From contig NZ_JAPDIR010000020.1 of the NCBI RefSeq assembly GCF_029870595.1, positions 34,388 through 98,387 of the forward strand: 64,000 nt of DNA. The letters are read 5' to 3'. The translations under genes and the position numbers were made by a program. Positions within the stretch are counted from its first letter, which is position 1; the number at the start of each line of letters is the position of its first letter. Source of the stretch: Sphingomonas sp. CBMAI 2297 (lineage in GTDB: Bacteria; Pseudomonadota; Alphaproteobacteria; Sphingomonadales; Sphingomonadaceae). The notes under the pieces were generated by a model that saw only the letters and a list, made by a program, of their open reading frames with translations, was not told where the DNA came from and searched no databases. Positions 19,553 through 27,876 of the stretch are shown here, one piece after another.

Positions 19553-21455
19553 GTCGCTGCGGACCTTCCTCGCCTATGCGGGACTGGCGACGCTGGTCCT
19601 CGTCGCCCTCTATCTCGGATCCCGGCCGCAGGGCATTCACCTGACCCGCGCGCAGCTGCTGGTCCAATATACCCAGGGCTATCCCCCACCGTCGCGCACC
19701 GCTGACTGGCGCGCGCTGCCGGGCCGGTGGCAGGACGTCGCCCTGCCCCATGCGCTCCGGCCGCGCATGCTGCCGGGTGCCGGCGACGCCGGGCTGCTGC
19801 CCACCCAGACGACCTGGTATCATTTCACGCTCGACTCCGCGCAGTCTGCGCCGAGCGGCGCCTATCTCTACATCCCGCGCTGGAAGACGGATGGCGAGCT
19901 GGCCATCTATGTCGACGGGCGGCTCTTCTACCAGACGCACGCCAATCTCCAGTGGAACGGTTCGAACCGGCCGCTGTGGATACCGCTGGAAGAAGCCGCC
20001 GAAAGCGCCCCGCCCAGGGACCTGCTGATCCGCATCCGCCACGTCCGGGGCATCGGCGGCGCGCTTTCCACGCTGTGGATCGGCGACTATCGCCAGCTCG
20101 CCGCAGCTTACTACACCCGCGCCTTCTTCCAGGCCGAGCTGCCCTATATCAGCTCGGCGATGTTCCTGGCGACGGGCGCGTTCGCCTTTCTCGTCTGGCT
20201 GCGGTCCCGGCGCGAGACGCTCTACCTCCTCTATGCGCTGATGACCGTCGCGACGTTCCTGCGGGTGATGCACGCCTATATGGGCGCGGATCGCCTGCCC
20301 ATATCGGACGCATGGTTCGGCTGGATCACGGTCAATTCGGTGGGCTGGACCGTCCTGATCGCCCATCTCTTCCTCACCGCGCTGCACCACCATCATGCGC
20401 GCTGGCTGACCGCGGCCATCACCGTCATGTGCCTGGGCTTCGGCGGAATCACCCTGCCACTGTTCGAGGGCACGGCCGACGCCACCATCGTCTCCCCGCT
20501 GATGTACATCACCATGGTGAGCATGGGCACCTTCACCTTCATCGTGCACATCATCTGGAGCCGCCGGGCGGGCACCATGGAGGGTATCGGGCTGGCGATC
20601 TGCGGCCTGCTCTCGTTCATCCTGGGCGGGCGCGACATGCTGCTGCAGAACAACATCATCGACATCGAGAGCCTGTTCGTCTCCTTCTACGCGCAGATCG
20701 CGCTGATCATCGCCTTCTGCCAGATCATGCTGAGCCGCTATATCCGGGCAATGCACGCGGTGGCCGAATCCAACCTGGTGCTCGCCAGCCGGCTGGCCGA
20801 GCGCGAGGCCGAGCTCAACGCCAGCCACCAGAAGCTGCGCGAGATCGAGCGGCGCGAAGTGCTCTTCCAGGAACGCCAGCGCCTGATGCAGGACATGCAC
20901 GACGGGCTCGGCTCCTCGCTGGTGAGCACGCTGCGCATGGTCGAGCACGGCCATATCGACGAGGCGGACATCGCCCAGCTGCTCAAGGGCTGCATCGACG
21001 ACCTGAAGCTCACCATCGATTCGATGGAGCCGGTGGAGACCGACCTGCTGCTGCTGCTCGGCACCCTGCGCTTCCGCCTGCAGCCGCGGCTCGAAGCGAC
21101 GGGCATCCGCCTGCGCTGGGACGTGCGCGACGTGCCGCCGCTCGCATGGCTCGACCAGCGCCATTCGCTCCACATCCTGCGCATCCTGCAGGAGGCCTTT
21201 ACCAATGTGATCAAGCATGCGGGCGCCAGCGAGATCATGGTCACCACCGGCGTGCGCGACGGCCAGGTCTGCGTGGGCGTGGAGGACAATGGCCGGGGCT
21301 TCGACGCGACCATGGCGGCGCAGGGCCGCGGCCTTGGCAACCAGGCCCGCCGCGCCGAAGTGATCGGCGGCAAGGTCGCGCTGGAGTCGACCGCCGAGGG
21401 GACCTGTTTCACCCTGTTGCTGCCGATCGAGAGCGCCCGCACCCAGCCCGCCTGA
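19539..21455 (+). CDS. 7TM-DISM sensor histidine kinase (HisKA_3 / NarX-DegS type)
   Basis: This 638-residue inner-membrane kinase begins with a transmembrane helix (8-26). A periplasmic jelly-roll-like 7TMR-DISMED2-type region (about 27-190) follows, then seven predicted transmembrane helices (about 198-400) and a coiled coil (about 405-445). The HisKA_3 dimerisation helix carries phospho-acceptor His454 in QDMHDGLGSS. The HATPase_c domain ends the protein, with the N-box at NVIKHAG and the G-box at DNGRGFD and GRGLGNQ. It is translationally coupled to the response regulator by a 14-nt overlap and is its evident partner. DISM ectodomains commonly bind carbohydrates or other small ligands; the signal here is unknown. 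Confidence 0.92.
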   Translation: MVFSRSLRTFLAYAGLATLVLVALYLGSRPQGIHLTRAQLLVQYTQGYPPPSRTADWRALPGRWQDVALPHALRPRMLPGAGDAGLLPTQTTWYHFTLDSAQSAPSGAYLYIPRWKTDGELAIYVDGRLFYQTHANLQWNGSNRPLWIPLEEAAESAPPRDLLIRIRHVRGIGGALSTLWIGDYRQLAAAYYTRAFFQAELPYISSAMFLATGAFAFLVWLRSRRETLYLLYALMTVATFLRVMHAYMGADRLPISDAWFGWITVNSVGWTVLIAHLFLTALHHHHARWLTAAITVMCLGFGGITLPLFEGTADATIVSPLMYITMVSMGTFTFIVHIIWSRRAGTMEGIGLAICGLLSFILGGRDMLLQNNIIDIESLFVSFYAQIALIIAFCQIMLSRYIRAMHAVAESNLVLASRLAEREAELNASHQKLREIERREVLFQERQRLMQDMHDGLGSSLVSTLRMVEHGHIDEADIAQLLKGCIDDLKLTIDSMEPVETDLLLLLGTLRFRLQPRLEATGIRLRWDVRDVPPLAWLDQRHSLHILRILQEAFTNVIKHAGASEIMVTTGVRDGQVCVGVEDNGRGFDATMAAQGRGLGNQARRAEVIGGKVALESTAEGTCFTLLLPIESARTQPA

Positions 21456-21551
21456 CCTCGGCCCCGGGATTTCGCGCGGGCCAATATTTCCTTTGCTGAA
21501 ACTCCCATCGGATTAGGGGATGTTGAACGCACGCAGCACGAGGCAGCTTCC

Positions 21552-22520
21552 ATGCGTTCGACATCCCCCGCCCCAACCGCTCCCGCCTTCGCGACCGAGA
21601 TCGCGGACACCGTCTCGGCGCTCAACGCCGCGCGATCGGCCTGGCGGACGCGGCAGCCGAGCCGCGGGAGCGTGGCTCGCTTCCCTTCCCCCTCCGGCCT
21701 GGCGCGGGTCGTCGAGCATCTCTCGGCGGCACTTTTCCCCGCCCGGCTGGGCGGCTTTCGCGGTGACGTGGCACGCGAGGACGATTTCGTCGCGGAGCAG
21801 CTGGGCAGCGCCCTGACGCTGCTGCGCGAGGAAGTGGCGAGCGAGCTCGATTATTGGCAAGCCGAGTCCGACCAGCTCTTCGAGCCCGATCAGCCCGACG
21901 CCATCACCCGCCTCTTCGCCGCGACGCTCGCGGACATTCGCGCCCTGGTCGATGCCGATGTCGAGGCCGCCTTTGTCGGCGATCCCGCCGCGCGCAGCGC
22001 CGACGAGATCCTGATCAGCTATCCGGGCGCGCTCGCCATCCTCCATCACCGGATCGCGCACCAGCTCCACACGCTGGGCGCCGTCATCGTCGCGCGCGTG
22101 ATCTCGGAACTGGCCAATGCGCGCACCGGCATCGACATCCATCCCGGGGCGACGATCGGCCCCAGCTTCTTCATCGACCACGGCACCGGCGTGGTGATCG
22201 GCGAGACCGCGATCATCGGGCGGGGCGTGCGCCTCTACCAGCACGTCACCTTGGGCGCGCGCAGCCCGCTCGGCCTGGCGCCCACCGGGCCGCGCACCCG
22301 GCACGCGCGCCATCCGATCGTCGAGGACGACGTCACCATCTATGCCGGCGCCACCATCCTGGGCCGGGTGACGATCGGGCGCGGCAGCGTGATCGGCGGC
22401 AATGTGTGGCTGCTCGACGACGTACCGCCCGAAAGCGTGGTGGCACAGCCCGAGGCGATCCGGCTCGCCCCCGCCGCGCGCGCCGCGCTATCCGAGCGGC
22501 TGGCGGAGCATGGCGCATGA
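21552..22520 (+). CDS. cysE: Serine O-acetyltransferase (CysE/EpsC type)
   Basis: The 322-residue enzyme makes O-acetyl-L-serine from serine and acetyl-CoA, the first step of cysteine synthesis. The N-terminal half is helical. The C-terminal half is a left-handed parallel beta-helix of hexapeptide repeats (TGIDIHPGATIGPSFFIDHG, then GVVIGETAIIGRGVRLYQHV) with catalytic-type His in DIHPGA and DHGTG. The length fits the longer EpsC branch. The start at 21552 has GAGG 9 nt upstream. An imperfect dyad (CTCCCAT / ATTAGGGG, 21502-21519) precedes the gene and could be a regulator site; I cannot name the factor. The stop overlaps the next start (ATGA), so the two genes are cotranscribed. Confidence 0.92.
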   Translation: MRSTSPAPTAPAFATEIADTVSALNAARSAWRTRQPSRGSVARFPSPSGLARVVEHLSAALFPARLGGFRGDVAREDDFVAEQLGSALTLLREEVASELDYWQAESDQLFEPDQPDAITRLFAATLADIRALVDADVEAAFVGDPAARSADEILISYPGALAILHHRIAHQLHTLGAVIVARVISELANARTGIDIHPGATIGPSFFIDHGTGVVIGETAIIGRGVRLYQHVTLGARSPLGLAPTGPRTRHARHPIVEDDVTIYAGATILGRVTIGRGSVIGGNVWLLDDVPPESVVAQPEAIRLAPAARAALSERLAEHGA

Positions 22521-23230
22521 GCCCGCTCATCGGCGTCCTTTGCTGCAACGAGATTGCCGACCGGCCGATCCAGGCGGTCGCGACGCGGTTCATCCGCCCG
22601 CTGGCCGAGATATCCGGCGCCACCGTGCTGTTGGTGCCCGCGATTGCCGGCGCGTTCGACGCGGCGTCGCTCGCCGCGCGGCTCGATGGTCTGCTGCTCA
22701 CCGGTTCGCGTTCGAACATCGCGGCGCGCCGCTATGGCGGCGGCGGCATCGCCACGGGGCCCCTCGACGAGGAGCGCGACGAAGCGGCGCTCGCGCTGGC
22801 CGGCCGCATGATCGATGCGGGTCGTCCGGTGTTCGGCATCTGCCGCGGCCTGCAGGAGCTCAACGTGCTGTTCGGCGGCACGCTGACCGACGATCTCGCC
22901 GCGCATCACCGCGAGGGCGACCATCTGCCCTATGAAGCGCTGTTCGACCATGATCACGACGTGGAGCTGCGACCCGATGGCCTTCTCGCCGCCATGACCG
23001 GCGCGCGGCGCATCCGGGTGAATTCGGTGCACCGGCAGGGGATCGACCGCCTCGGCCATGGACTGGAAGCCGAAGCCCATGCCGCGGGCGACGGCCTGGT
23101 GGAGGCGTTCTCGGCCCGCCCCGCCGGCGCGGCGGTGCTGGCCGTGCAATGGCATCCGGAATGGGACGCGGCGCGCCGGCCCGAAAGCCGCGCCTTCTTC
23201 CGCTTCGTCGGCGAGGCGATCGCCGCCTGA
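22517..23230 (+). CDS. Gamma-glutamyl-gamma-aminobutyrate hydrolase-like class I glutamine amidotransferase (peptidase C26)
   Basis: This 237-residue protein belongs to the PuuD-like class I amidotransferase family, which hydrolyses gamma-glutamyl amide bonds. The nucleophile is Cys109 in FGICRGLQELN, and the other triad residues are His213 and Glu215 in QWHPEW. GVLCCNEI at the N-terminus and LLLTGSRSN (oxyanion region) also fit. The start ATG 22517 overlaps the cysE stop, so it is translated from the same message. A link to gamma-glutamyl-cysteine or glutathione breakdown is tempting beside cysE, but this is inference; the substrate cannot be read from sequence. Confidence 0.85.
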   Translation: MSPLIGVLCCNEIADRPIQAVATRFIRPLAEISGATVLLVPAIAGAFDAASLAARLDGLLLTGSRSNIAARRYGGGGIATGPLDEERDEAALALAGRMIDAGRPVFGICRGLQELNVLFGGTLTDDLAAHHREGDHLPYEALFDHDHDVELRPDGLLAAMTGARRIRVNSVHRQGIDRLGHGLEAEAHAAGDGLVEAFSARPAGAAVLAVQWHPEWDAARRPESRAFFRFVGEAIAA

Positions 23231-23241
23231 GCCTGCCGGAC

Positions 23242-23625
23242 TCAGCCTCCGCGCAGGCTATCGGGCACCACGCCGCCATTCTCGGCGAGCTTCGCCATGA
23301 CCGCCTGGTGCAATGCGATGTTCTGCTCGGCGGTGCCGGGCTCGCCGGCATGCACGTCCAGCTCGTCGGCGAGCTGCTTGCGCGCGTCGAGGCTGGAATC
23401 GAGATCAAGCAGCTTGAGCAGATCGACGATCGAAGTCTGGTAGTTGCCGCCGCCGCCCTTCATGCTCGCCATCTCGGACAGGACCGCTCCGACATCGACC
23501 GGCGTCGCGTCCGCGGCGGGAGCCGGCGCCGCGGCCGGAGCGGCCTCCGCTTCCGCGGGCTCGGGTGCGGGGGCATCCGCCTTGTGGCCGAAGATCTTGC
23601 CCATGATGCTGCCGAAGATGCTCAT
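23242..23625 (-). CDS. DUF3597 family small protein
   Basis: This 127-residue protein has an N-terminal MSIFGSIMGKIFG amphipathic segment, an Ala/Pro/Glu-rich linker (about 15-45) and a compact C-terminal domain (about 45-120: VDVGAVLSEMAS, then YQTSIVDLLKLLDLDSS, DARKQLADELDV). This matches the DUF3597 family, which is LysM-associated in some members and of unknown function. Its gene converges on the amidotransferase gene with 11 bp between the stops. The start is preceded by a GGGAGG element, which supports it. Confidence 0.8.
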   Translation of the reverse strand: MSIFGSIMGKIFGHKADAPAPEPAEAEAAPAAAPAPAADATPVDVGAVLSEMASMKGGGGNYQTSIVDLLKLLDLDSSLDARKQLADELDVHAGEPGTAEQNIALHQAVMAKLAENGGVVPDSLRGG

Positions 23626-23786
23626 TCAATCCTCCCGTCCCATGCGATGAAGCGCCCCGCGCCTCCGCTCCAAACGCACGCTCCGCCAAAAGGGTTCGGG
23701 CCGCCAAAAGAGTTCGGGCGGAACGGGCAATAGCGGCGGGCGTTCACGCCATGGTTCCGCACCGGGAGCTCGAACAGGAGGTAAGG

Positions 23787-24374
23787 ATGCAGGTTCTTCG
23801 CTGGATGATGCTGGGGGCCGCCGGGCTCGCACTCGCAGGCTGTGGTTCGAAGACCGAAACCACCAAGACCGACACGACCACCGTCACCACCAACACCGAT
23901 GGTTCGATGATGTCGAACGGGATGGACATGGCGCCAGCTGCCGCGTCCGCCGGCCAGGCCTTTGCGAACGCCGCCGCGGCGAGCGACGCATTCGAGATCG
24001 AGACGTCGAAGCTCGCCCAGGGCCAGTCGCAATCCGCGGCGATCAAGAGATTCGCCGATGCGATGATCAAGGCGCACACCGAATCGACCGCCAAGCTCAA
24101 GACGGCGGCGAGCGCGGCCATGCCCGCCATCACCCCCGATCCGGCGCTGACCGCGGCCCAGCAGCAGGTGCTGGATTCGCTCAAGCCGCTGAAGGGCGCC
24201 GAGTTCGACAAGGCCTATGCCGCCGCCCAGGTCGATGCGCATCAGAAGACACTCGATGCAGTGAAGGCGACCGTCGGCAACAAGGATGTGCCGCAGCCGC
24301 TGCGCGATTTCGCGACCAAGCTGATCCCGACCGTCACTGCGCATCTGAACATGGCCAAGGGACTCAAGGCCTAG
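23787..24374 (+). CDS. DUF4142 lipoprotein
   Basis: The 195-residue protein has a lipoprotein signal peptide with lipobox LALAGC, so the mature form should be lipid-anchored at the outer or inner membrane facing the periplasm. A Thr/Lys-rich linker (KTETTKTDTTTVTT) leads to a helical DUF4142 domain (about 60-190) with its four-helix, ferritin-like pattern (DAFEIETSKLA, SAAIKRFADAMIKAH, VDAHQKTLDAV). DUF4142 proteins are widespread in this group and stress-associated; no reaction is known. The ATG at 23787 is chosen because a strong AGGAGG lies directly upstream at a workable distance; the frame is open a further 36 nt upstream but would mask the signal peptide. Confidence 0.85.
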   Translation: MQVLRWMMLGAAGLALAGCGSKTETTKTDTTTVTTNTDGSMMSNGMDMAPAAASAGQAFANAAAASDAFEIETSKLAQGQSQSAAIKRFADAMIKAHTESTAKLKTAASAAMPAITPDPALTAAQQQVLDSLKPLKGAEFDKAYAAAQVDAHQKTLDAVKATVGNKDVPQPLRDFATKLIPTVTAHLNMAKGLKA

Positions 24375-24386
24375 GTTGAGAACTTA

Positions 24387-24436
24387 AGCAAGTATTTGAT
24401 TTTCCACCGTCACCCCGGCCTTGCGCCGGGATGACG
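24387..24436 (+). repeat. Dispersed intergenic repeat, copy 1 (AT-rich stem plus REP-like hairpin)
   Basis: An AT-rich block (AGCAAGTATTTGATTTTCC) is followed by a palindromic module (CGTCACCCCGG...CCGGGATGACG, 24408-24436). A second copy lies at 30965-31010 in the opposite orientation, matching at all but about four of 45 positions. The hairpin could also act as a transcription terminator for the DUF4142 gene. Confidence 0.75.
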
Positions 24437-24589
24437 AAGGAGGAATATCAATCCTCAACCCAGGGCCAATGCCCTCACCCAGGCCCCGCCCACCCCGCAC
24501 CGGCTCCATGTTACATTTTTTCGGCGGGATCGGCCCCTCCCTGCGTCTCACGGAGTGACACCGCGATCAGCGCGGCAGGGAGGGACGAT

Positions 24590-27500
24590 ATGCGAAACCG
24601 GGGGGTGTTCTCGATCCATGGCTCTTGCTCCGCGATGGCGGCGGCCTTGTGTGTATCCGTCGCTCCGGCCGCGGCGGCGCAGCAGGCCCGCAGCTTCAAC
24701 ATCGCCGCCGGGGACCTGGGCAGCGCGCTGAACGCCTTTGCCCGGCAGGCGAACCAGGAGATCATCTTCTCCAGCGCGATGGTGGCGGGCAAGCGGACCA
24801 GGGGCATTCATGGCAGCCTGGCGCCGCGCGACGCACTGCGCGCGCTGCTCGAGGGGACCGGCCTGAGCGTTGAGGGCGGAAGCGTCCTCACCCTGCGCAG
24901 GATCGCACGGCCCGAGGAAGCACGCCGCCAGACGGCGAGCTTCGAAGCCCCCCCCGCCCCGGCGCGCGGCCAGGACCGTGCCGCCGACCAGACGCCGCCG
25001 GCCCGGGAGGAAGCCGCTTCCGAAGGCGCCGAGCTGATCGTCACCGGCTCGCGCATCGTACGCAACGGCAATGACGCTCCGACGCCGACCACGGTGCTGA
25101 GCGCCGAGGACATCTCGGAACGCAACCCGACCAACATCGCCGACTATGTCAGCCAGCTGCCCGCGATGGGAACCGGCAACACGCCGCGCACGACCACCCT
25201 GTTCGCCAATGCCACCGGCGGCGCAAACCAGCTGAGCGCCCGCGACCTCGGCGTCACCCGCACGCTGACCCTGCTCGACGGCCGCCGCGTCGTCGGCTCC
25301 GGCATGTCTCCCGCGGTGGACATCAACATGCTGCCGCAAAACCTGGTGCAGCGCGTCGACGTGGTGACCGGCGGCGCTTCGGCCGCCTATGGCTCCGACG
25401 CGGTGGCAGGCGTGGTGAACTTCATCCTCGACACGAAGTTCACCGGGCTGAAGGGCGGCTTCAACTTCAGCCAGACCGATTATGCCGATGGTCGGGTCGT
25501 GACCGGCGACCTCGCCTGGGGCGCCAAGTTCGCGGGCGGGCGCGGCCATGTCCTGCTGAGCGGCAATTATTACAAGGGCGACCGGATCGACTTCTACCAC
25601 CATGTCCGCGACTGGTATCAGCCGGGCCTGCGCCTGATGAACAATCCGGCATGGACGGCGACCAATGGCGAACCCGGCCAGATCGTGCGCACGGATGCCG
25701 GCTATAACAGCACGCCGGGCGGCGTGATCGCCACGGGCCCGCTGAAGGGCATGTCCTTCGGCCCGGGCGGCACGGTCGGCACCTTCGTGTTCGGGCCGAT
25801 CCAGCAGGGTCAGGTCCAGGCCGGCGGCACGGTGGAATCCATGCCGATCCGCGGCGCATTGATGCCCGACGACAAGCATTGGAGCCTGTACGGCCGCCTC
25901 AGCTACGAACTCACCGACGACATCAACGCGATCGTCGAGGCAAGCTATGCCGGCAACGACACGATCAACTGGTCGGCCGTCTACAACCGCCAGGGCACCA
26001 CGGCGATCACCGTCACGCGGGACAATCCCTTCATCCCCCTGGCGACGCGGCAGGCGATGGACTCGGCGCAGGTCACCTCGTTCCAGATGAACCGCCTGTT
26101 CTACGACATGATCAACACGCCGGGCTCGCATATCGGCGAGGCGGGCTATAATCGCCGCCAGGATCGCGTCCTGCTCGCGCTGGAGGGCAGCTTCCTGGGC
26201 AGCGGCAAGTGGCGCGCCTATTACCAGCGCGGCCACAGCAAGGTGTGGTACACCCGCGACAACAACATCATCCTGAGCCGGTTCAACCAGGCGATCGACG
26301 TGATCGCCAATCCGGCGGCGGGCGGCGTGACCGGGGTGGCGGCGGGCACGCCGATCTGCCGCTCGACGCTCGCCAATCCCGACAATGGCTGCGTGCCGAT
26401 GAACCTGTTCGGCGAGGGATCGCTGGGCGCGGCCTCGATCGCCTGGGTGACCGGCTATGCCGACGGGCTGCGGACCCGCCAGGACCTGGATTTCTATCAG
26501 GACGTCTGGTCGATCGACGCGCAGTATAATCCGTTCTCGACCTGGGCGGGGCCGGTCTCGATCGCCGCCGGCTTCGAATATCGCAAGGAATCCTTCGTCT
26601 CGACGGCCGACAGCTATTCGCTCCAGTCGCTGTGGAACGTCGGCAACTTCAAGGGCGGCAGCAACGGCTATAATGTGAAGGAGTTCTTCGGCGAGGTCCT
26701 GGTGCCGCTGCTGAAGGATTCGGTCGTGGCGAAGAGCCTGGAGCTGAACGGCGCGATCCGGCGGACCGACTATTCGACGAGCGGCCCGGTAACGACCTGG
26801 AAGGCGGGACTGAGCTGGGAAGTCGTCGACGGGCTGCGGCTGCGCGGCACCCGCTCGCGCGACATCCGGGCGCCGAACCTCAACGACCTGTTCGCACCCG
26901 CCAGCCAGTTCGTGAACGCCTATCTGGACCGGACCCAGCCGGGCAGCCCGCAGGTGCCGAACACCACGCTGAGCGGCGGCAATCCCAACCTGACGCCGGA
27001 AATCGCCGACACCTGGACCGCCGGCGGTGTCTATACGCCGCACTGGCTGCGCGGCTTCAGCTTCTCGGTCGACTGGTACAAGATCGACATCAAGAACGCG
27101 ATCACAGCGGTCGGCGCCCAGCAGATCATCGACATGTGCTACGGCTTCAACCGTCCGGTGAACCCGGCTGCCTGCGGCTCGATCGTGCTGGCGCCGGGCG
27201 CGACCAACCTGGTGAACGCCACCATCTATACCAGCGGCATCAACGCGCAGAACGTCGCGGTGGAGGGCATCGACTATGAGGCAAGCTATCGCGCCAGCCT
27301 GAGCGACATCTCCGCCAAGCTGCCGGGATCGATCAACCTGCGGCTGCTGGTCTCGCAGCGGCTGAAGGACGAGACCAACCTGCCCGGCGATGCCGCGCCG
27401 CCCATATTGGGCACGTTCAGCAGCCTGAAATGGCGTGGCCTGATGATCGCCACCTATGCCGTCGGCCCGAGCCGCACCACCCTGACGACGCGCTATCTGG

Positions 27501-27769
27501 GGTCCGGCAGGATCACCAACCAGCCGGAGGCGAGCCGGACGGGCATTCCCGACGCGCTGAACCATGTCGATCCGGTCTGGTATTTCGAGCTCGCCCAGAA
27601 TGTCGACATCAAGCTCGGCAGCCGCAAGGTCACCCTGTTCGGCGTCGTGGAGAACCTGTTCGACCGCGCGCCCGAACCGATCCCCAGCAGCGGCACTTCG
27701 TTCGGCACCTCGGCGCCCTATGACATGATCGGCCGCAGCTATCGCATGGGCTTCCGGTTCAAGTTCTGA
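24590..27769 (+). CDS. STN-domain TonB-dependent outer-membrane receptor (FecA-like signal transducer)
   Basis: This 1,059-residue outer-membrane receptor takes up an unknown ligand with energy from TonB. A signal peptide (about 1-30) precedes an STN signalling domain (about 33-103: FNIAAGDLGSALNAFARQ, GLSVEGGSVLTLRRI), the part that contacts a FecR-type anti-sigma factor. The plug follows (about 140-260: ELIVTGSRIVRNG as TonB-box region, TLLDGRRVVGSG, VDVVTGGASAAYGSDAVAG). A large barrel ends in RFKF with a terminal Phe. The start at 24590 follows AGGGAGGGA. The cognate sigma/FecR genes lie just downstream on the opposite strand. The plug sequence resembles a sphingomonad/Caulobacter receptor group whose ligands are often peptides or sugars; specificity cannot be assigned. 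Confidence 0.93.
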   Translation: MRNRGVFSIHGSCSAMAAALCVSVAPAAAAQQARSFNIAAGDLGSALNAFARQANQEIIFSSAMVAGKRTRGIHGSLAPRDALRALLEGTGLSVEGGSVLTLRRIARPEEARRQTASFEAPPAPARGQDRAADQTPPAREEAASEGAELIVTGSRIVRNGNDAPTPTTVLSAEDISERNPTNIADYVSQLPAMGTGNTPRTTTLFANATGGANQLSARDLGVTRTLTLLDGRRVVGSGMSPAVDINMLPQNLVQRVDVVTGGASAAYGSDAVAGVVNFILDTKFTGLKGGFNFSQTDYADGRVVTGDLAWGAKFAGGRGHVLLSGNYYKGDRIDFYHHVRDWYQPGLRLMNNPAWTATNGEPGQIVRTDAGYNSTPGGVIATGPLKGMSFGPGGTVGTFVFGPIQQGQVQAGGTVESMPIRGALMPDDKHWSLYGRLSYELTDDINAIVEASYAGNDTINWSAVYNRQGTTAITVTRDNPFIPLATRQAMDSAQVTSFQMNRLFYDMINTPGSHIGEAGYNRRQDRVLLALEGSFLGSGKWRAYYQRGHSKVWYTRDNNIILSRFNQAIDVIANPAAGGVTGVAAGTPICRSTLANPDNGCVPMNLFGEGSLGAASIAWVTGYADGLRTRQDLDFYQDVWSIDAQYNPFSTWAGPVSIAAGFEYRKESFVSTADSYSLQSLWNVGNFKGGSNGYNVKEFFGEVLVPLLKDSVVAKSLELNGAIRRTDYSTSGPVTTWKAGLSWEVVDGLRLRGTRSRDIRAPNLNDLFAPASQFVNAYLDRTQPGSPQVPNTTLSGGNPNLTPEIADTWTAGGVYTPHWLRGFSFSVDWYKIDIKNAITAVGAQQIIDMCYGFNRPVNPAACGSIVLAPGATNLVNATIYTSGINAQNVAVEGIDYEASYRASLSDISAKLPGSINLRLLVSQRLKDETNLPGDAAPPILGTFSSLKWRGLMIATYAVGPSRTTLTTRYLGSGRITNQPEASRTGIPDALNHVDPVWYFELAQNVDIKLGSRKVTLFGVVENLFDRAPEPIPSSGTSFGTSAPYDMIGRSYRMGFRFKF

Positions 27770-27777
27770 ACTTGCCG

Positions 27778-27807
27778 CCGCCATCCCGGTACGAGCCGGG
27801 ATGGCGG
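27778..27807 (+). terminator. Terminator-like REP hairpin after the TonB receptor
   Basis: A perfect stem (CCGCCATCCCGG / CCGGGATGGCGG) around a short loop begins 9 bp after the receptor stop and is followed by TTTCCC. It belongs to the same palindromic family seen in other gaps of this window. Confidence 0.55.
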
Positions 27808-27820
27808 TTTCCCGGGCGCG

Positions 27821-27854
27821 AGAAAAAACCCGTGCGGACCAGTCCGCACGGGTT
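27821..27854 (-). terminator. Rho-independent terminator of the sigma-FecR-peptidase operon
   Basis: On the minus strand, a 13-bp perfect stem (GTCC... / AACCCGTGCGGAC, arms 27827-27839 and 27842-27854) with a 2-nt loop is followed by a run of six T. It begins 23 bp after the M28 peptidase stop. Confidence 0.8.
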
Positions 27855-27876
27855 CCCGATTCCGGCGGGGCTTCCC

